Shown piece after piece: positions 1 through 9,304 of a DNA stretch of 32,037 bases (the first letter of the stretch is position 1; each line of letters starts with the position of its first letter). The notes under the pieces are model-generated. The model was not told the DNA's origin, did no database searches, and worked only from the letters and a program-made list of their open reading frames with translations. Made by a program: the position numbers and the translations under genes. This DNA comes from an uncultured Methanobrevibacter sp. (GTDB lineage Archaea; Methanobacteriota; Methanobacteria; Methanobacteriales; Methanobacteriaceae), in contig CACYBU010000221.1 of NCBI GenBank assembly GCA_902772665.1, forward strand, positions 1 to 32,037, given 5' to 3'.

Positions 1-146
1 ATCTGTAAAATAGTTAAAAATAGCATAAATAGAAGTTATGTTACATATAACGCTTTAATAAGTTAATTTAAATTTTGAAATTATTTTGTAAAAATTGACA
101 ATATATGAAAAAAATTATAATAAATACATTCAAAATCATTGGAAAA

Positions 147-485
147 TTTCTTTTATATAGTTTTAATAAATAATTAAAAATAAGATTAATTAAATTATAT
201 TAAATTAATTTAGTATTAATAATATCAATCATAAATTCAATTAAAAACTACTCAATAAAAAAGCCAATATGCTCAATCAAAAATTGATAATATTGACAAT
301 ACCTATTAAAAACCAAAAAGAAAAATAATGAACAACTTTCTTTTATATAGTTTTAATGAATAATTAAAAAAATAATGAAGGAAATGATAAAAAAATTAAA
401 AACCAATTAAAATATCATTCATAAATATAATTAAAAACTGCTCAATAAAAAAGCCAATATGCTCAATCAAAAATTGACAATATTG
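147..485. repeat. Two-copy direct repeat with 190-bp period and a conserved hairpin
   Basis: Two blocks recur exactly 190 bp apart. Block 1 is 147-180 and 337-370, and starts TTTCTTTTATATAG. Block 2 is about 223-290 and 413-480, and includes CTCAATAAAAAAGCC. The DNA between the blocks differs between copies, so the blocks look conserved rather than recently duplicated. Block 2 folds into a hairpin in both copies, at 265-295 and 455-485. Its arms are CAATAT plus TCAAT, pairing with ATTGA plus ATATTG, around a CAAAA loop. A two-base internal loop is GC/TA in copy 1 and GC/CA in copy 2, so the only change in the hairpin leaves the stem intact. A half copy (AAAATTGACAATATATG) at about 91-107 suggests the array continues leftwards. 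Function is unknown. Confidence 0.75.
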
Positions 486-876
486 CACATATACAATATA
501 TGATTCAAAATTTTATCAATTACAAATAAATAAACAATATCTATTTTACTAACCTTTTAACAAATATATTCTTAATGAGCATTAAAGAAAAAGGTTATGT
601 TAAATCTGAAAGTAACATGAGATTAATTAACTGGTTGAGTTAACTGCCGCTATCTGATGGTGTGGTGTTTGCCTGGGGGAACTTAATTTTTATTTCAAAA
701 TTCTGCAAGTCATCGTACATTACTTTATACATTTTCATTAGTTAAGTTACTATTTTATTATATTATTAAAAGTTAACTTGATTAAAAGATAATTTCTCTC
801 ATTAGCTATTAATTTAATAAACTCTTACTTAAAGCATTTGAATGTTAAATGTCATTGACTTTTCAGATATAAGTTT
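486..876. other. Gene-poor stretch with a possible coding remnant
   Basis: No convincing gene was found. The part at about 630-710 is richer in G and C than its surroundings and contains a short minus-strand reading frame at 640-738. It has 32 codons, starts MKMYKVMYDDLQ and ends TTPSDSGS. It may be the end of a decayed gene, but I recognise no family. Confidence 0.3.
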
Positions 877-1490
877 TCATATACTAACTAGGTCATCCTT
901 GTCATCCAGGTCAAATCTGATTGAAGTCTTAATCCCGTCTGAGATATTTTCAATATAATGAGATTCTCCATCATAAACGACACCGTAGAGTGAATCCAGT
1001 TTTGTGAGAGCATCGGTTAGATGGATTTCACCACCGTAACCTGCATCTGTTTCATCAATTTTTTTCAAAAATATCCCGTGTCAGGATATAGCGTCCTATT
1101 ACTGCAAGATTTGACGGAGGATTTTACTGTCTTTCAAAGATTCCTTTAATCCGGTAGATGTTGTCTTCAACTTTATCTCCATCAATGATTTGTATTTGTT
1201 TGTTTGTTGGCTTTTTTTAAGACATTTTTTCTGATTTTTTTAAGGTCACGGTCTTTATCAACCCTCTGTGGGGTGTATTCGAGTTCATATGTTTTGTCAA
1301 AATGGTTCTCAATTGATCTTTGTTTCTGCCGGTTACAATTAAAATATCATCAATTCCTGAAGCTATTGCTTCTTCAATAACATATTGGATTGTTGATTTA
1401 TCATAAAACCTGTAACATCTCTTTTGGATGAGTTTTGGTTGCAAGTAGAAATCTGGTTTCGAAACCTGGCGCGGGAATAACTGCTTTCAT
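877..1490 (-). pseudogene. galU: Decayed UTP-glucose-1-phosphate uridylyltransferase (galU)
   Basis: Pieces of a GalU-type nucleotidyltransferase lie in order on the minus strand but in different frames. The start at 1490 reads MKAVIPAPGFETRFL, then THPKEML, close to the GalU amino terminus. A frame change follows, then TIQYVIEEAIASGIDDILIV. Further on are DKVEDNIYRIKGIFE and PSNLAVIGRYILTRDIFE, and the last frame gives TDAGYGGEIHLTDALTKLD and a typical carboxy end. The whole is about 614 bp, against roughly 850 bp for an intact gene, so a middle segment is missing. Frameshifts and in-frame stops (for example after FERQ) make it inactive. An intact GalU makes UDP-glucose for surface glycans, so this is a lost member of the neighbouring glycan locus. 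The family call is firm from the motifs; the exact lesions depend on the assembly being correct. Confidence 0.85.
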
Positions 1491-1990
1491 AATAAAACTT
1501 CATTAATTTGTATTGTTTTTATGTTAATTTCGACTTTATCTTTTTTAAGTTACTATCTTCTAATGTCTGCTATCGTCTTAAAATGATTTTTTGAGTTTAA
1601 TTTCTATTTTAATCGGTTTTGAAAATTTTAGTTGAAATAATAGTAAATTGTATTAATAAGGATAAATAAAATATTATTTGACACTTTTAGTGTCAGTTTA
1701 AAATTTCGTATATTTCATATACTTTTTAAATCCCATTAAATATTAAAAGGTTTCAGATGTTAATATTACTCTGAAATCACTTTAAAAATATTTAATTTTA
1801 AAAACTATAAGTTTTTATTTACTTACTCATATATCAATTAGATTTTAAGGAGATTATTCTCCTTAAATCTAAAGTTAATTTTTCCTTGAATTTTTTTAGT
1901 GAACATTAGTATATAGTGTTTTAGAAATTTATTTTTGTATATTTATATATGATTTATCCTATTTTTAATTTAATTATTTCGATTTTGACT
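1491..1990. other. Non-coding AT-rich spacer with one strong hairpin
   Basis: No gene is visible. The stretch separates two pseudogenes. A hairpin at 1839-1871 has a 14-bp stem with one bulged T: TAGAT and TTAAGGAGA pair with TCTCCTTAA and ATCTA around the loop TTAT. No U-tract follows closely on either strand. Its role is unknown. Confidence 0.5.
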
Positions 1991-3469
1991 TCAGAATTTA
2001 TATGATGATGTAATTTCTTGATAATTCTCATTTATATAATTATTATCAACTTTAAACCACATTTTTTTTAGATTTCACTGCATTGTAAAAAACTTTTTCT
2101 ACAATCGACTTTAATAATTCTAGTTTTTCATTATCTTTCATTTCAGTGAATCCTTCAATATTATTATAGTACATTTACATCCCTTTTACCTTTCTACCAT
2201 ATTTTTTCTATAATTTGTAATTATGGTGAATATAATGGTAAAAAGCATAATTTTAATTCCTCAGCTATCTTATTTAACTAATGTAGAAGTGTGTGATGGG
2301 AAATTATTGATGATGATAAAGATTATGGCATTAGGGTTTTCTTTTTTTATGGTTCTCATAATCTCGGCAATTGTTTCTTTTTTTGAATTTTCCATGAACT
2401 CTAAATAATCATTGCCTTCGGGAGTTAGTGAGTAAAATCAGGCTGCTTTGCATGCATATCTATTAGTGTCCATTCTCATTTGAGGTTTTCTTAGTGAAAA
2501 AACTTATGTAATTTCCAACAAATTGTAAAGCAGCTTCATCAAAACTAAAGATTAATAATGGGTTTTATTTTGATTTTAAATCTATGATATTCTCGGTTTT
2601 TTGATTATATTTCCGCCCATATTTTCTAAATTTATAATACATTAACATATAGGAGATAGTTTTATAAATGAGGATTTTGACGATAATCTTTTCTATATGG
2701 TTTTTTAAACATTATATTGAAATTTTCCTTTAAAAATGTAATGTAGATAAGGCTAAACTAAAATTCACTTCATAGTTTTTCTTGATTATACTATAGATTT
2801 CCACAATGAAGCCAATTGTCTCTTTTTACTTAGTTTTTTTTAGTCTTTCATCTGTTCATCAATGGGTTTTCTTTTTAATCCTTCATACCCTTTATTTTCC
2901 CAAGTTTTAAACCATATATTACCGGTTACAGGTGTTATTCCAAACATTTGGAGGATTGTTTATTTGTATATCCTAAATATATAGGAGGTATGATAATTTT
3001 TTAAGCATAGGTTAATCTTTCTTCACTAATCAAATTGGAAAGCTTATTTATTTCATCAATACTTTCATTTGGGAGATTATTAATTTTTTCCTAAAACATT
3101 ATTTTTACTTTGAGTTTCAACTTCAAAATGATTAACTATGGGTATGTTTAATTTAATTAACAGGTTTCTAACACCCGAGTATCCTTATTCAACACCATAT
3201 TTTTTCAACATCTTTAATTAACCAACTTTCTTTTGTACTTAAAATTTCCTTTAATTCATCAAGTTCTTTATTTTTCAATTTTGACTTACGGCCTCCACCA
3301 TAATGAGCTATTAATGAATGAATTGCATCCACCTTTATCCCATGAGTCATCCAAATAATATCTGCTACTTTCCTTAATTCCTGCCAATTCGCATGATTCA
3401 ATTTTTGCGAATCCCATTTTCTTGAATTTGAAATATTGTAGTTTTTTATAAAACTTTCTTTTAATCTAA
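1991..3469 (-). pseudogene. Decayed IS630-type transposase
   Basis: On the minus strand, scattered frames spell the parts of an IS630-family transposase. The first part, 3469 down to 3189, carries a helix-turn-helix-like region (KVADIIWMTHGIKVDAIHSL). It is followed in other frames by SGVRNLLIKLNIPI (about 3080-3180) and FSFDEAALQFVGNYI (about 2500-2560). Then come NDYLEFMENSKKETIAEIM and IIFIIINNFPSHTSTLVK (about 2270-2440). The IS630 signature follows at about 2180-2260: CFLPLYSP, stop, LQIIEKIW. The tail at about 1991-2176 includes MKDNEKLELLKSIVEKVF. There are many stops and frameshifts, and the usual catalytic Asp-Asn pair reads Asn-Asn. I found no clear terminal inverted repeats. The element ends next to the flippase stop codon, so its insertion or a later rearrangement may mark the edge of the glycan locus. 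Confidence 0.8.
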
Positions 3470-4900
3470 TCAGTTTTTACCAAGAATGTCTTTTATAACA
3501 TACTTGTCATCATCATCAAATACTCCTATCAGATAAACAGTTGCAAAGTAAATTATTATTCCAACAGGCAATGCCACCCACATGTTCAGGTTCAACAAAT
3601 ATAATGCCACTCCCAAAATCAATGAACTAAGCATTATTTTCACCAAATCTGCATATAATTTTTTATTTGGCCTATGACCCAGTTTATAAATTACATAACA
3701 TTGTATTATCACTATCAACACATCACTCAATACAGTTGTTGTTGCAGCACCATTGTATGAGAAATATGGTATCATAAATAAATTCAAAACAATATTAAAC
3801 ACAGCGGCAATTGCATAAATTTTAGTAATTGTCAATTCTTTATGTGATGCATTTAATAAAGTATTACATGCTCCACTAACAAACAATAAACACACGGTCC
3901 AAATCAATATTGAAAGCACTGAGGAAGCAGGGTCAAATTTATGCCCATAGATTAGTTGCACAATATCAAATGAGTAAAACATTGTCCCAACAGCTATGGG
4001 TATTATTATGAGCATCAAATATTTAACTGATTTCTCAAAACTTATCAATAACATTGATTCATCATTTTTAAAGAATTTACTCATCACAGGAAATATTACG
4101 GCAGTATATACAGAGTAAAACAGTGTTAAAACTGAAATTAACTTATATGATGCATTATAAATTCCAGTCGCATAACTTCCAACCATATTTGTAAGCATAA
4201 CAATATCAATTGAGTAATAAATAGAATATAAAAGACTAGTTACAGCAAAAGGAAGAGAATATAATGTGATTTTTTTACAAAACTCTTTATCCAGTTCAAA
4301 TTTCGGTTTCGAAATATGTTTTGTGAAAACATAATAAACATAAACTAAAGCAATAATATTGGCTAAAATATATGCAACTGCAATTCCATAAATCTCCAAA
4401 TCACCAAAAATCGCAATTAAAATAAAAATTAATAATATGATATTTAATAATGCATTTCCAATACCTTGATATTTACCTTCTTCAAAAGCTTGAAAAGAAC
4501 CATTCAATAATCCAATAAATGATTTAATAATCATTTCAATAGTAAAAAGCAAAGTAACGATTATAGTAAGTTCATCCCTCCCCATCAAAATTAAAATAAT
4601 TAATGTTAAAAGGATTGTTCCTATAGCAAAAATATTTTTAAGAGGTATTGCATTACCAAGATATTTTGGAGCGGAATCATAATCAGTTGCAATATGTCTT
4701 ACAATATGAGTACTAATACCCAAATCAACAGTAATAGCTAACATGCCACTAAAAGATGTTGCAAATCCATAAACTCCAAAATTACTAACTCCAAGATATC
4801 TTCCTAATAATATAGTCCAAATAAAAGCACATATGCTAGCTATTACTTGTGAAATAGTTAACCAACTCATATTCTTAAATATTGTTTGAACTTTACTCAT
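3470..4900 (-). CDS. Polysaccharide flippase (Wzx/MATE-like membrane transporter)
   Basis: This 476-residue protein is hydrophobic along its whole length, with about 12 to 14 predicted membrane spans. It begins with the pattern typical of polysaccharide exporters (FKNMSWLTISQVIASICAFIW, then LLGRYLGVSNFGVYGFATSF). That start and length match Wzx-type O-antigen and capsule flippases of the MOP superfamily, which move lipid-linked oligosaccharides across the membrane. It is transcribed away from the Gfo/Idh gene at 5057. A TATA-like ATATATATAG at about 4930-4940 lies only some 30 bp before the ATG, so the leader would be very short. In this locus it is the natural exporter for the glycan built by the genes to its right. 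The substrate cannot be read from the sequence. Confidence 0.88.
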   Translation of the reverse strand: MSKVQTIFKNMSWLTISQVIASICAFIWTILLGRYLGVSNFGVYGFATSFSGMLAITVDLGISTHIVRHIATDYDSAPKYLGNAIPLKNIFAIGTILLTLIILILMGRDELTIIVTLLFTIEMIIKSFIGLLNGSFQAFEEGKYQGIGNALLNIILLIFILIAIFGDLEIYGIAVAYILANIIALVYVYYVFTKHISKPKFELDKEFCKKITLYSLPFAVTSLLYSIYYSIDIVMLTNMVGSYATGIYNASYKLISVLTLFYSVYTAVIFPVMSKFFKNDESMLLISFEKSVKYLMLIIIPIAVGTMFYSFDIVQLIYGHKFDPASSVLSILIWTVCLLFVSGACNTLLNASHKELTITKIYAIAAVFNIVLNLFMIPYFSYNGAATTTVLSDVLIVIIQCYVIYKLGHRPNKKLYADLVKIMLSSLILGVALYLLNLNMWVALPVGIIIYFATVYLIGVFDDDDKYVIKDILGKN

Positions 4901-5056
4901 AAAATCATCTTGAAAAATATTATAGTTAATATATATAGATTTTCATTTTATATAAGTTTGATAATTATTTTTTTTTAAATTTTAAATATATTGTCATACA
5001 AACAACTTTAATAAGATATTATTGAATATAAAAAAGTAATATGATAAGGTAAAAAC
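4901..5056. promoter_or_regulatory. Divergent promoter region
   Basis: AT-rich spacer between two divergent genes. A TATA-like element at 4930-4940 would serve the flippase on the minus strand. TTTAAATATA at 4981-4990 is the better candidate for the plus-strand gene, which has an SD-like AAGGT at about 5046-5050. Positions come from motif and spacing only. Confidence 0.45.
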
Positions 5057-6004
5057 ATGAAGAATATAGCAATTATTGGCGTCGGAGCACTTGGGAAACG
5101 ACATTTGCAATCTATGGTTGAGTTACAAGACCAATGCAATATTTACGCTGTAGAAATAAATCAAAAGGTAATCAGTGTTTTGAGTAATGAATTTCCAAAT
5201 GTTAAGTTTATCACAACAGTTGGGGACTTACCTAATGAATTAGAAGTTGTAGTTATTGCTACAAATTCAAATATTAGGAGAATTTTATTTGAACAATTGG
5301 TAAATCAGTCTATTGTAAGAAATATTATTTTTGAAAAGGTTTTATTCCAAAAAGAAGAGGATTATTATTTTGTGCAAGAAAAACTTAATGAATTGAATAT
5401 TCGTGCTTGGGTAAATTGTGCAAGACGAGAATGGTATTCTTATAAACTCCTTAAAAAAGAGTTAGATGATTGTAATGAATTATATATATCTGCAATTGGT
5501 GGTCAATGGGGAATAGGATGTAATGCTATTCATATTCTTGATTTAATAGAGTTTCTCTCTGGAAGTGAAATAGAGACTCTTGATTTAAATGGATTAGAAA
5601 ATAAAGTTATTGAAAGCAAAAGAAAGGGGTTTTATGAATTTTTTGGCATAATTAGAGGTACTTCAGGAAAATGCAGAAATTATAATCTGGTATGTATAGA
5701 TAATTCAATTTTACCGTTCCGTATTGAAATTACCACTGAAAAATCAAGATACATTATAGATGAAGCAAATAATTATTTACTCATATCAGATAATGATTCA
5801 AATTGGAACTGGGATAAAAGAGATTTTAAACAGGTTTATCAAAGTCAAATGACTGGTAGGATAGTAAAATCTATTATTGATGATGGAAATTGTAATCTTG
5901 CAGATTATGAATCTTCAATGAAACTTCATCTTAAGTATGTACTCCCTTTAATTGATTTTTTTAAAGTTAATGGGATGGGGGGAGATTTATGTCCGATAAC
6001 TTAA
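5057..6004 (+). CDS. Gfo/Idh/MocA-family oxidoreductase, divergent
   Basis: The 315-residue protein opens with a Rossmann dinucleotide-binding loop (IAIIGVGALGKRHL), as in NAD(P)-dependent sugar oxidoreductases of the Gfo/Idh/MocA family. The usual EKP motif appears as FEKVLFQ, so the lysine is kept but the proline is not. A later segment, NAIHILDLIEFL, has the His and Asp expected in the catalytic helix. It overlaps the next gene by 16 bases and is very probably co-transcribed with it. Its place in a glycan locus points to oxidation or epimerisation of a nucleotide sugar or sugar side group. The substrate is unknown. The ATG at 5057 has an AAGGT SD a short distance upstream. Confidence 0.82.
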   Translation: MKNIAIIGVGALGKRHLQSMVELQDQCNIYAVEINQKVISVLSNEFPNVKFITTVGDLPNELEVVVIATNSNIRRILFEQLVNQSIVRNIIFEKVLFQKEEDYYFVQEKLNELNIRAWVNCARREWYSYKLLKKELDDCNELYISAIGGQWGIGCNAIHILDLIEFLSGSEIETLDLNGLENKVIESKRKGFYEFFGIIRGTSGKCRNYNLVCIDNSILPFRIEITTEKSRYIIDEANNYLLISDNDSNWNWDKRDFKQVYQSQMTGRIVKSIIDDGNCNLADYESSMKLHLKYVLPLIDFFKVNGMGGDLCPIT

Positions 6005-6945
6005 ATGTATTGTTAATTGGTGCAGGTTACATGGGAAAGGAATATGGTAAAGTATTAACTGCTTTAAATGTTCCATATTCAGTTATATGTAGAAGTCAAC
6101 AATCAGCATATAATTTTAATGAAGAATTTGGCGTCATGCCTATATTTGGGGGAGTTGAAAATGCTCTTGTGCATATTGACGAAAAACCTGATGTTGCTAT
6201 TGTTGCTGTAAATGTTGAATTTCTTTCTTCAACTGTTATTGAATTGTTGAACTTCGGTATTAAGAAAGTGCTTGTGGAAAAACCAGCCGGATTAAATAAA
6301 AATGAAATGATTGAAATTTATGAAACTAGTATATCTATGGGTGCTGAAGTTTATGTTGCTTATAATAGGAGATTTTATTCATCAACAGAAAAAGCTTTAG
6401 AAATCATATCTGAAGATGGTGGAGTTTCATCTTTTAATTTTGAATTTACAGAATGGGGATTTAAAATTGAAAAGACATCTCATGCACCAGAAGTAAAAGA
6501 AGAATGGTTACTTGCTAATTCAACTCATGTCATAGATCTTGCTTTCTTTTTAGGAGGTTATCCTAAGGAATTTTGCACATTCAATTCTGGAAAACTTGAC
6601 TGGCATAGTAGAGCGAGCAAATATGCTGGTGCAGGTATAACTGATAAAGGATCGCTTTTTTCATATCAGGCAAATTGGGATGCTCCGGGTCGTTGGGCAG
6701 TAGAAATACTTACAAATGAACATAGATTGTATTTTAGACCAATGGAAGAATTATCTATTCAAAAAAAGGGATCTGTTAATGTTGAAAATGTTGAAATAGA
6801 TAATCAATTGGACCTGGATTTTAAACCCGGATTATATAAACAGGTTGAAACTATTTTATCCAACAGAAAGGATGAGAGATTAGTCACTATTGAAGACCAA
6901 ATTAATCACATGGAATTTTATGAAAGAATAGATGGAAAAATTTAG
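5989..6945 (+). CDS. Gfo/Idh/MocA-family oxidoreductase
   Basis: A 318-residue dehydrogenase with the Rossmann motif VLLIGAGYMGKEYG at the start and a canonical VLVEKPAGL motif, which supplies the catalytic lysine. NSTHVIDLAFFLGG carries the expected His and Asp. The start is well supported: GGGGGAG sits just before the ATG, inside the end of the previous gene. The pair 5057 and 5989 appears to be a two-gene operon and probably acts on the same sugar. It ends 8 bases before the stop of the convergent acyltransferase. Unlike its upstream neighbour and the paralog at 10444, all the usual catalytic residues look intact. Specificity cannot be told from the sequence. Confidence 0.85.
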   Translation: MSDNLNVLLIGAGYMGKEYGKVLTALNVPYSVICRSQQSAYNFNEEFGVMPIFGGVENALVHIDEKPDVAIVAVNVEFLSSTVIELLNFGIKKVLVEKPAGLNKNEMIEIYETSISMGAEVYVAYNRRFYSSTEKALEIISEDGGVSSFNFEFTEWGFKIEKTSHAPEVKEEWLLANSTHVIDLAFFLGGYPKEFCTFNSGKLDWHSRASKYAGAGITDKGSLFSYQANWDAPGRWAVEILTNEHRLYFRPMEELSIQKKGSVNVENVEIDNQLDLDFKPGLYKQVETILSNRKDERLVTIEDQINHMEFYERIDGKI

Positions 6946-6953
6946 TAACTTAT

Positions 6954-8078
6954 TTACTTTAAATAATAACTAAATTTTTCTTCAAAAATTTTAAATTTAC
7001 TGGCAATCCATCTTGGAATGTTATTTAGTTTGTTGTCAACAATATAAATCCATAATTTCTCAATTGTTACTCTACGTACAATATCAATTCCTGTACATAT
7101 AACATAAATAAGGACTGTAATTATTATCAGGGATAATATTAGATATGGGGAATTAATATAATTTGGAATATTTAAGACGGTATAAAATAGATATGGCCAA
7201 ACAAACATATTACTGTGGATTAAATAAACCCCTAAAACACTTCCAGAAATATAATTAATGTATTTATTTGAAAATTCTTTTCTTTTTATAAATATTAAAA
7301 ATAGTGTTATTGCTGAGGTTAATATGAAAAGACTATTTGATGTTTTAAACATTGAAGTCTCTTTATTAAATATGCTTAATTGATTTAATGGACTAATAGA
7401 ATCAAAACCCATGAATAATAAATAACCTATCATCAATGATATGGAAAAAATTATAATTAATTTTTTCATATTAATCTTATCCATATCTACGTGTAATCGG
7501 ATAAAACTGCCAATTAAATATAATATTATGAAAAATATCATTTCTGAATAAGCAAAACAGGTACCTGTAAATGTAGGATAAACAGTCCATAATATAAGTA
7601 CTATTATAAGTAATTTTAAATAAGTCTCTTTTGATAATTTATTAATGAACATGTTTAAAAATGGGGAAAGTAACATTAATACAATATAATTGGTAATAAA
7701 CCAGTAAGCTTCGTGACTGATTGGTAAAATACATTTAACAATATCCAGCATTGTTGTAGGTAGTGCGGGAGTTAAAAATAACGTAAATATAACTAAAAAT
7801 GCAATTGAATAGAAGTATACTGACCCGCCTAAAATTAATAGTTTTCGAAAGTGAAATTTTGATTTAATCATAAAATATGCTGAAATTATGATAAATATGT
7901 CAACACCAAGTTTTCCTAAAATTCCTAAAAAGTATAAAAAATAACTATTTGGGTTTGAAAGGGCAAATGTAACTCCATCAAATCCATGACGAGATAAATG
8001 GAAAGATATGATAAAAATCATTGCAATAATTCTTAAGATTTCTAAATTTGAATTTCTTGGTTTATCATATATTTTCAT
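6954..8078 (-). CDS. Membrane acyltransferase, acyltransferase-3 (OafA-like) family
   Basis: The 374-residue protein starts with the family hallmark NLEILRIIAMIFIISFHLSRHG, containing the conserved Arg and His of acyltransferase-3 proteins. About ten hydrophobic spans follow. These enzymes transfer acetyl or other acyl groups from the cytoplasm to sugars of surface polysaccharides. Here the likely acceptor is the glycan made by this locus, perhaps its nonulosonic acid. The gene runs against the flanking operons. A TATA-like TTTATAAAT (minus strand, at about 8102-8110) lies about 27 bp before the ATG and no SD is seen, so the message may be leaderless. The family is clear; the acceptor is inference. 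Confidence 0.87.
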   Translation of the reverse strand: MKIYDKPRNSNLEILRIIAMIFIISFHLSRHGFDGVTFALSNPNSYFLYFLGILGKLGVDIFIIISAYFMIKSKFHFRKLLILGGSVYFYSIAFLVIFTLFLTPALPTTMLDIVKCILPISHEAYWFITNYIVLMLLSPFLNMFINKLSKETYLKLLIIVLILWTVYPTFTGTCFAYSEMIFFIILYLIGSFIRLHVDMDKINMKKLIIIFSISLMIGYLLFMGFDSISPLNQLSIFNKETSMFKTSNSLFILTSAITLFLIFIKRKEFSNKYINYISGSVLGVYLIHSNMFVWPYLFYTVLNIPNYINSPYLILSLIIITVLIYVICTGIDIVRRVTIEKLWIYIVDNKLNNIPRWIASKFKIFEEKFSYYLK

Positions 8079-8256
8079 ACAATAGTATTTATTATAGACT
8101 ATTTATAAAGATAATGTTTAAGATTGTTTAGTTCACATCTGTGTAGTTATTAAAATTTTATTGTTTTCATATCATTAATTAGTTGATAATATTTTAACAT
8201 AATAATTAAATGATAGGGGTTATAAAAAATAATATATAAATTTGGGGAAGTTTCAG

Positions 8257-9291
8257 ATGTTTTTTGATAATTATTATTATCTTAGTTCAAATAAGTATAC
8301 ATTTATAATTGCTGAAATCGGTGTTAATCATAATGGTGATGTCAATTTAGCTAAAAAAATGATTAAATCAGCAAGTGAATGTGGCGTTGATGCTGTTAAG
8401 TTTCAAACTTTTAATAGTGAAGAATTAGTAACCAAAAATACTAAAACAGCTAGTTATCAGGAGAAAAATACTAATGAAAGTTCACAGTTGGAAATGTTAA
8501 AAAAATTAGAGTTAACATTCGATGATTTTAATGAATTAAAAGATTATGCCTTAAAAAATAATGTAATGTTTATTTCATCTCCTTTTGATTTTAAAAGTGT
8601 TGATTTACTTGAAAAATTGGATGTTCCATTTTATAAACTAGGTTCTGGTGAATTAACCAATTTTGAATTAATAGATTATATTCAAAAAACAGACAAGCCC
8701 ATGATTATATCGACTGGGATGGCTACATTGGATGAAATTAAAGAAACCTATGAGTACATTGTAAATAAAGATAGTTTAATAATTTTACATTGCATAACTG
8801 GTTATCCAACTACTTTTGAAGAAGCAAATCTGAATTTTATCAAAACTTTACAAAATGAATTTGAGGTTCCAATTGGATTTTCAGATCATAGTCCTGGAAT
8901 AGAACTTCCGATTGCAGCAGTTGCATTAGGAGCTTGTGTTGTAGAAAAACATTTCACATTGGATAAAAATTTAGAGGGACCCGATCACAATGCATCTCTA
9001 AATCCAAAAGAATTTAAAGCAATGGTTGATGCAATCAGAAATGTCGAAGTTGCAATGGGTGATGGTGTAAGGAAATTCAGTGAAAATGAAAAAGAGATTA
9101 AAAAAATCGCCCGAAAAAGCATAGTTATAAATCAAGATATTTCAAAGGGAACCGTACTCAAAAGAGAAATGTTGTCAATAAAAAGGCCTGGAACGGGGAT
9201 AGCTCCCAAACATATAAATGAACTTGTTGGTAAAACAGTTATTAAAGATTTAAATCTTGGAACTGTTATGAAATGGGATTATTTAAAATAA
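8257..9291 (+). CDS. neuB: Nonulosonic acid synthase (NeuB/LegI type)
   Basis: The 344-residue enzyme has the NeuB TIM-barrel hallmarks: FIIAEIGVNHNGD, CGVDAVKFQTF, FISSPFD, and EKHFTLDKNLEGPDHNASL. A carboxy-terminal SAF (antifreeze-like) domain follows from about residue 280. It would condense phosphoenolpyruvate with a 2-epimeric hexosamine to give a nine-carbon sialic-type acid. I place the start at the ATG at 8257, preceded by GGGGAAG, rather than at the in-frame TTG at 8242, whose first codons contain that SD. It leads a tight operon with neuC, two Gfo/Idh genes, neuA and an acetyltransferase. The sequence alone does not separate N-acetylneuraminate from legionaminate synthase; context favours a legionaminic-type product. 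Confidence 0.93.
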   Translation: MFFDNYYYLSSNKYTFIIAEIGVNHNGDVNLAKKMIKSASECGVDAVKFQTFNSEELVTKNTKTASYQEKNTNESSQLEMLKKLELTFDDFNELKDYALKNNVMFISSPFDFKSVDLLEKLDVPFYKLGSGELTNFELIDYIQKTDKPMIISTGMATLDEIKETYEYIVNKDSLIILHCITGYPTTFEEANLNFIKTLQNEFEVPIGFSDHSPGIELPIAAVALGACVVEKHFTLDKNLEGPDHNASLNPKEFKAMVDAIRNVEVAMGDGVRKFSENEKEIKKIARKSIVINQDISKGTVLKREMLSIKRPGTGIAPKHINELVGKTVIKDLNLGTVMKWDYLK

Positions 9292-9304
9292 ACTAGTTGA
9301 TTTT

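Noticed and set aside
1-500. Possible CRISPR array
   Set aside because: There are only two clear copies with a 190-bp period, far longer than CRISPR repeat spacing, and no cas genes are present.
2223-2408. Plus-strand ORF of 61 codons
   Set aside because: It lies opposite the best-preserved part of the decayed IS630 transposase, which explains the open frame.
8242-8256. TTG start for neuB
   Set aside because: The in-frame ATG at 8257 has a GGGGAAG ribosome site that would otherwise lie inside the gene.
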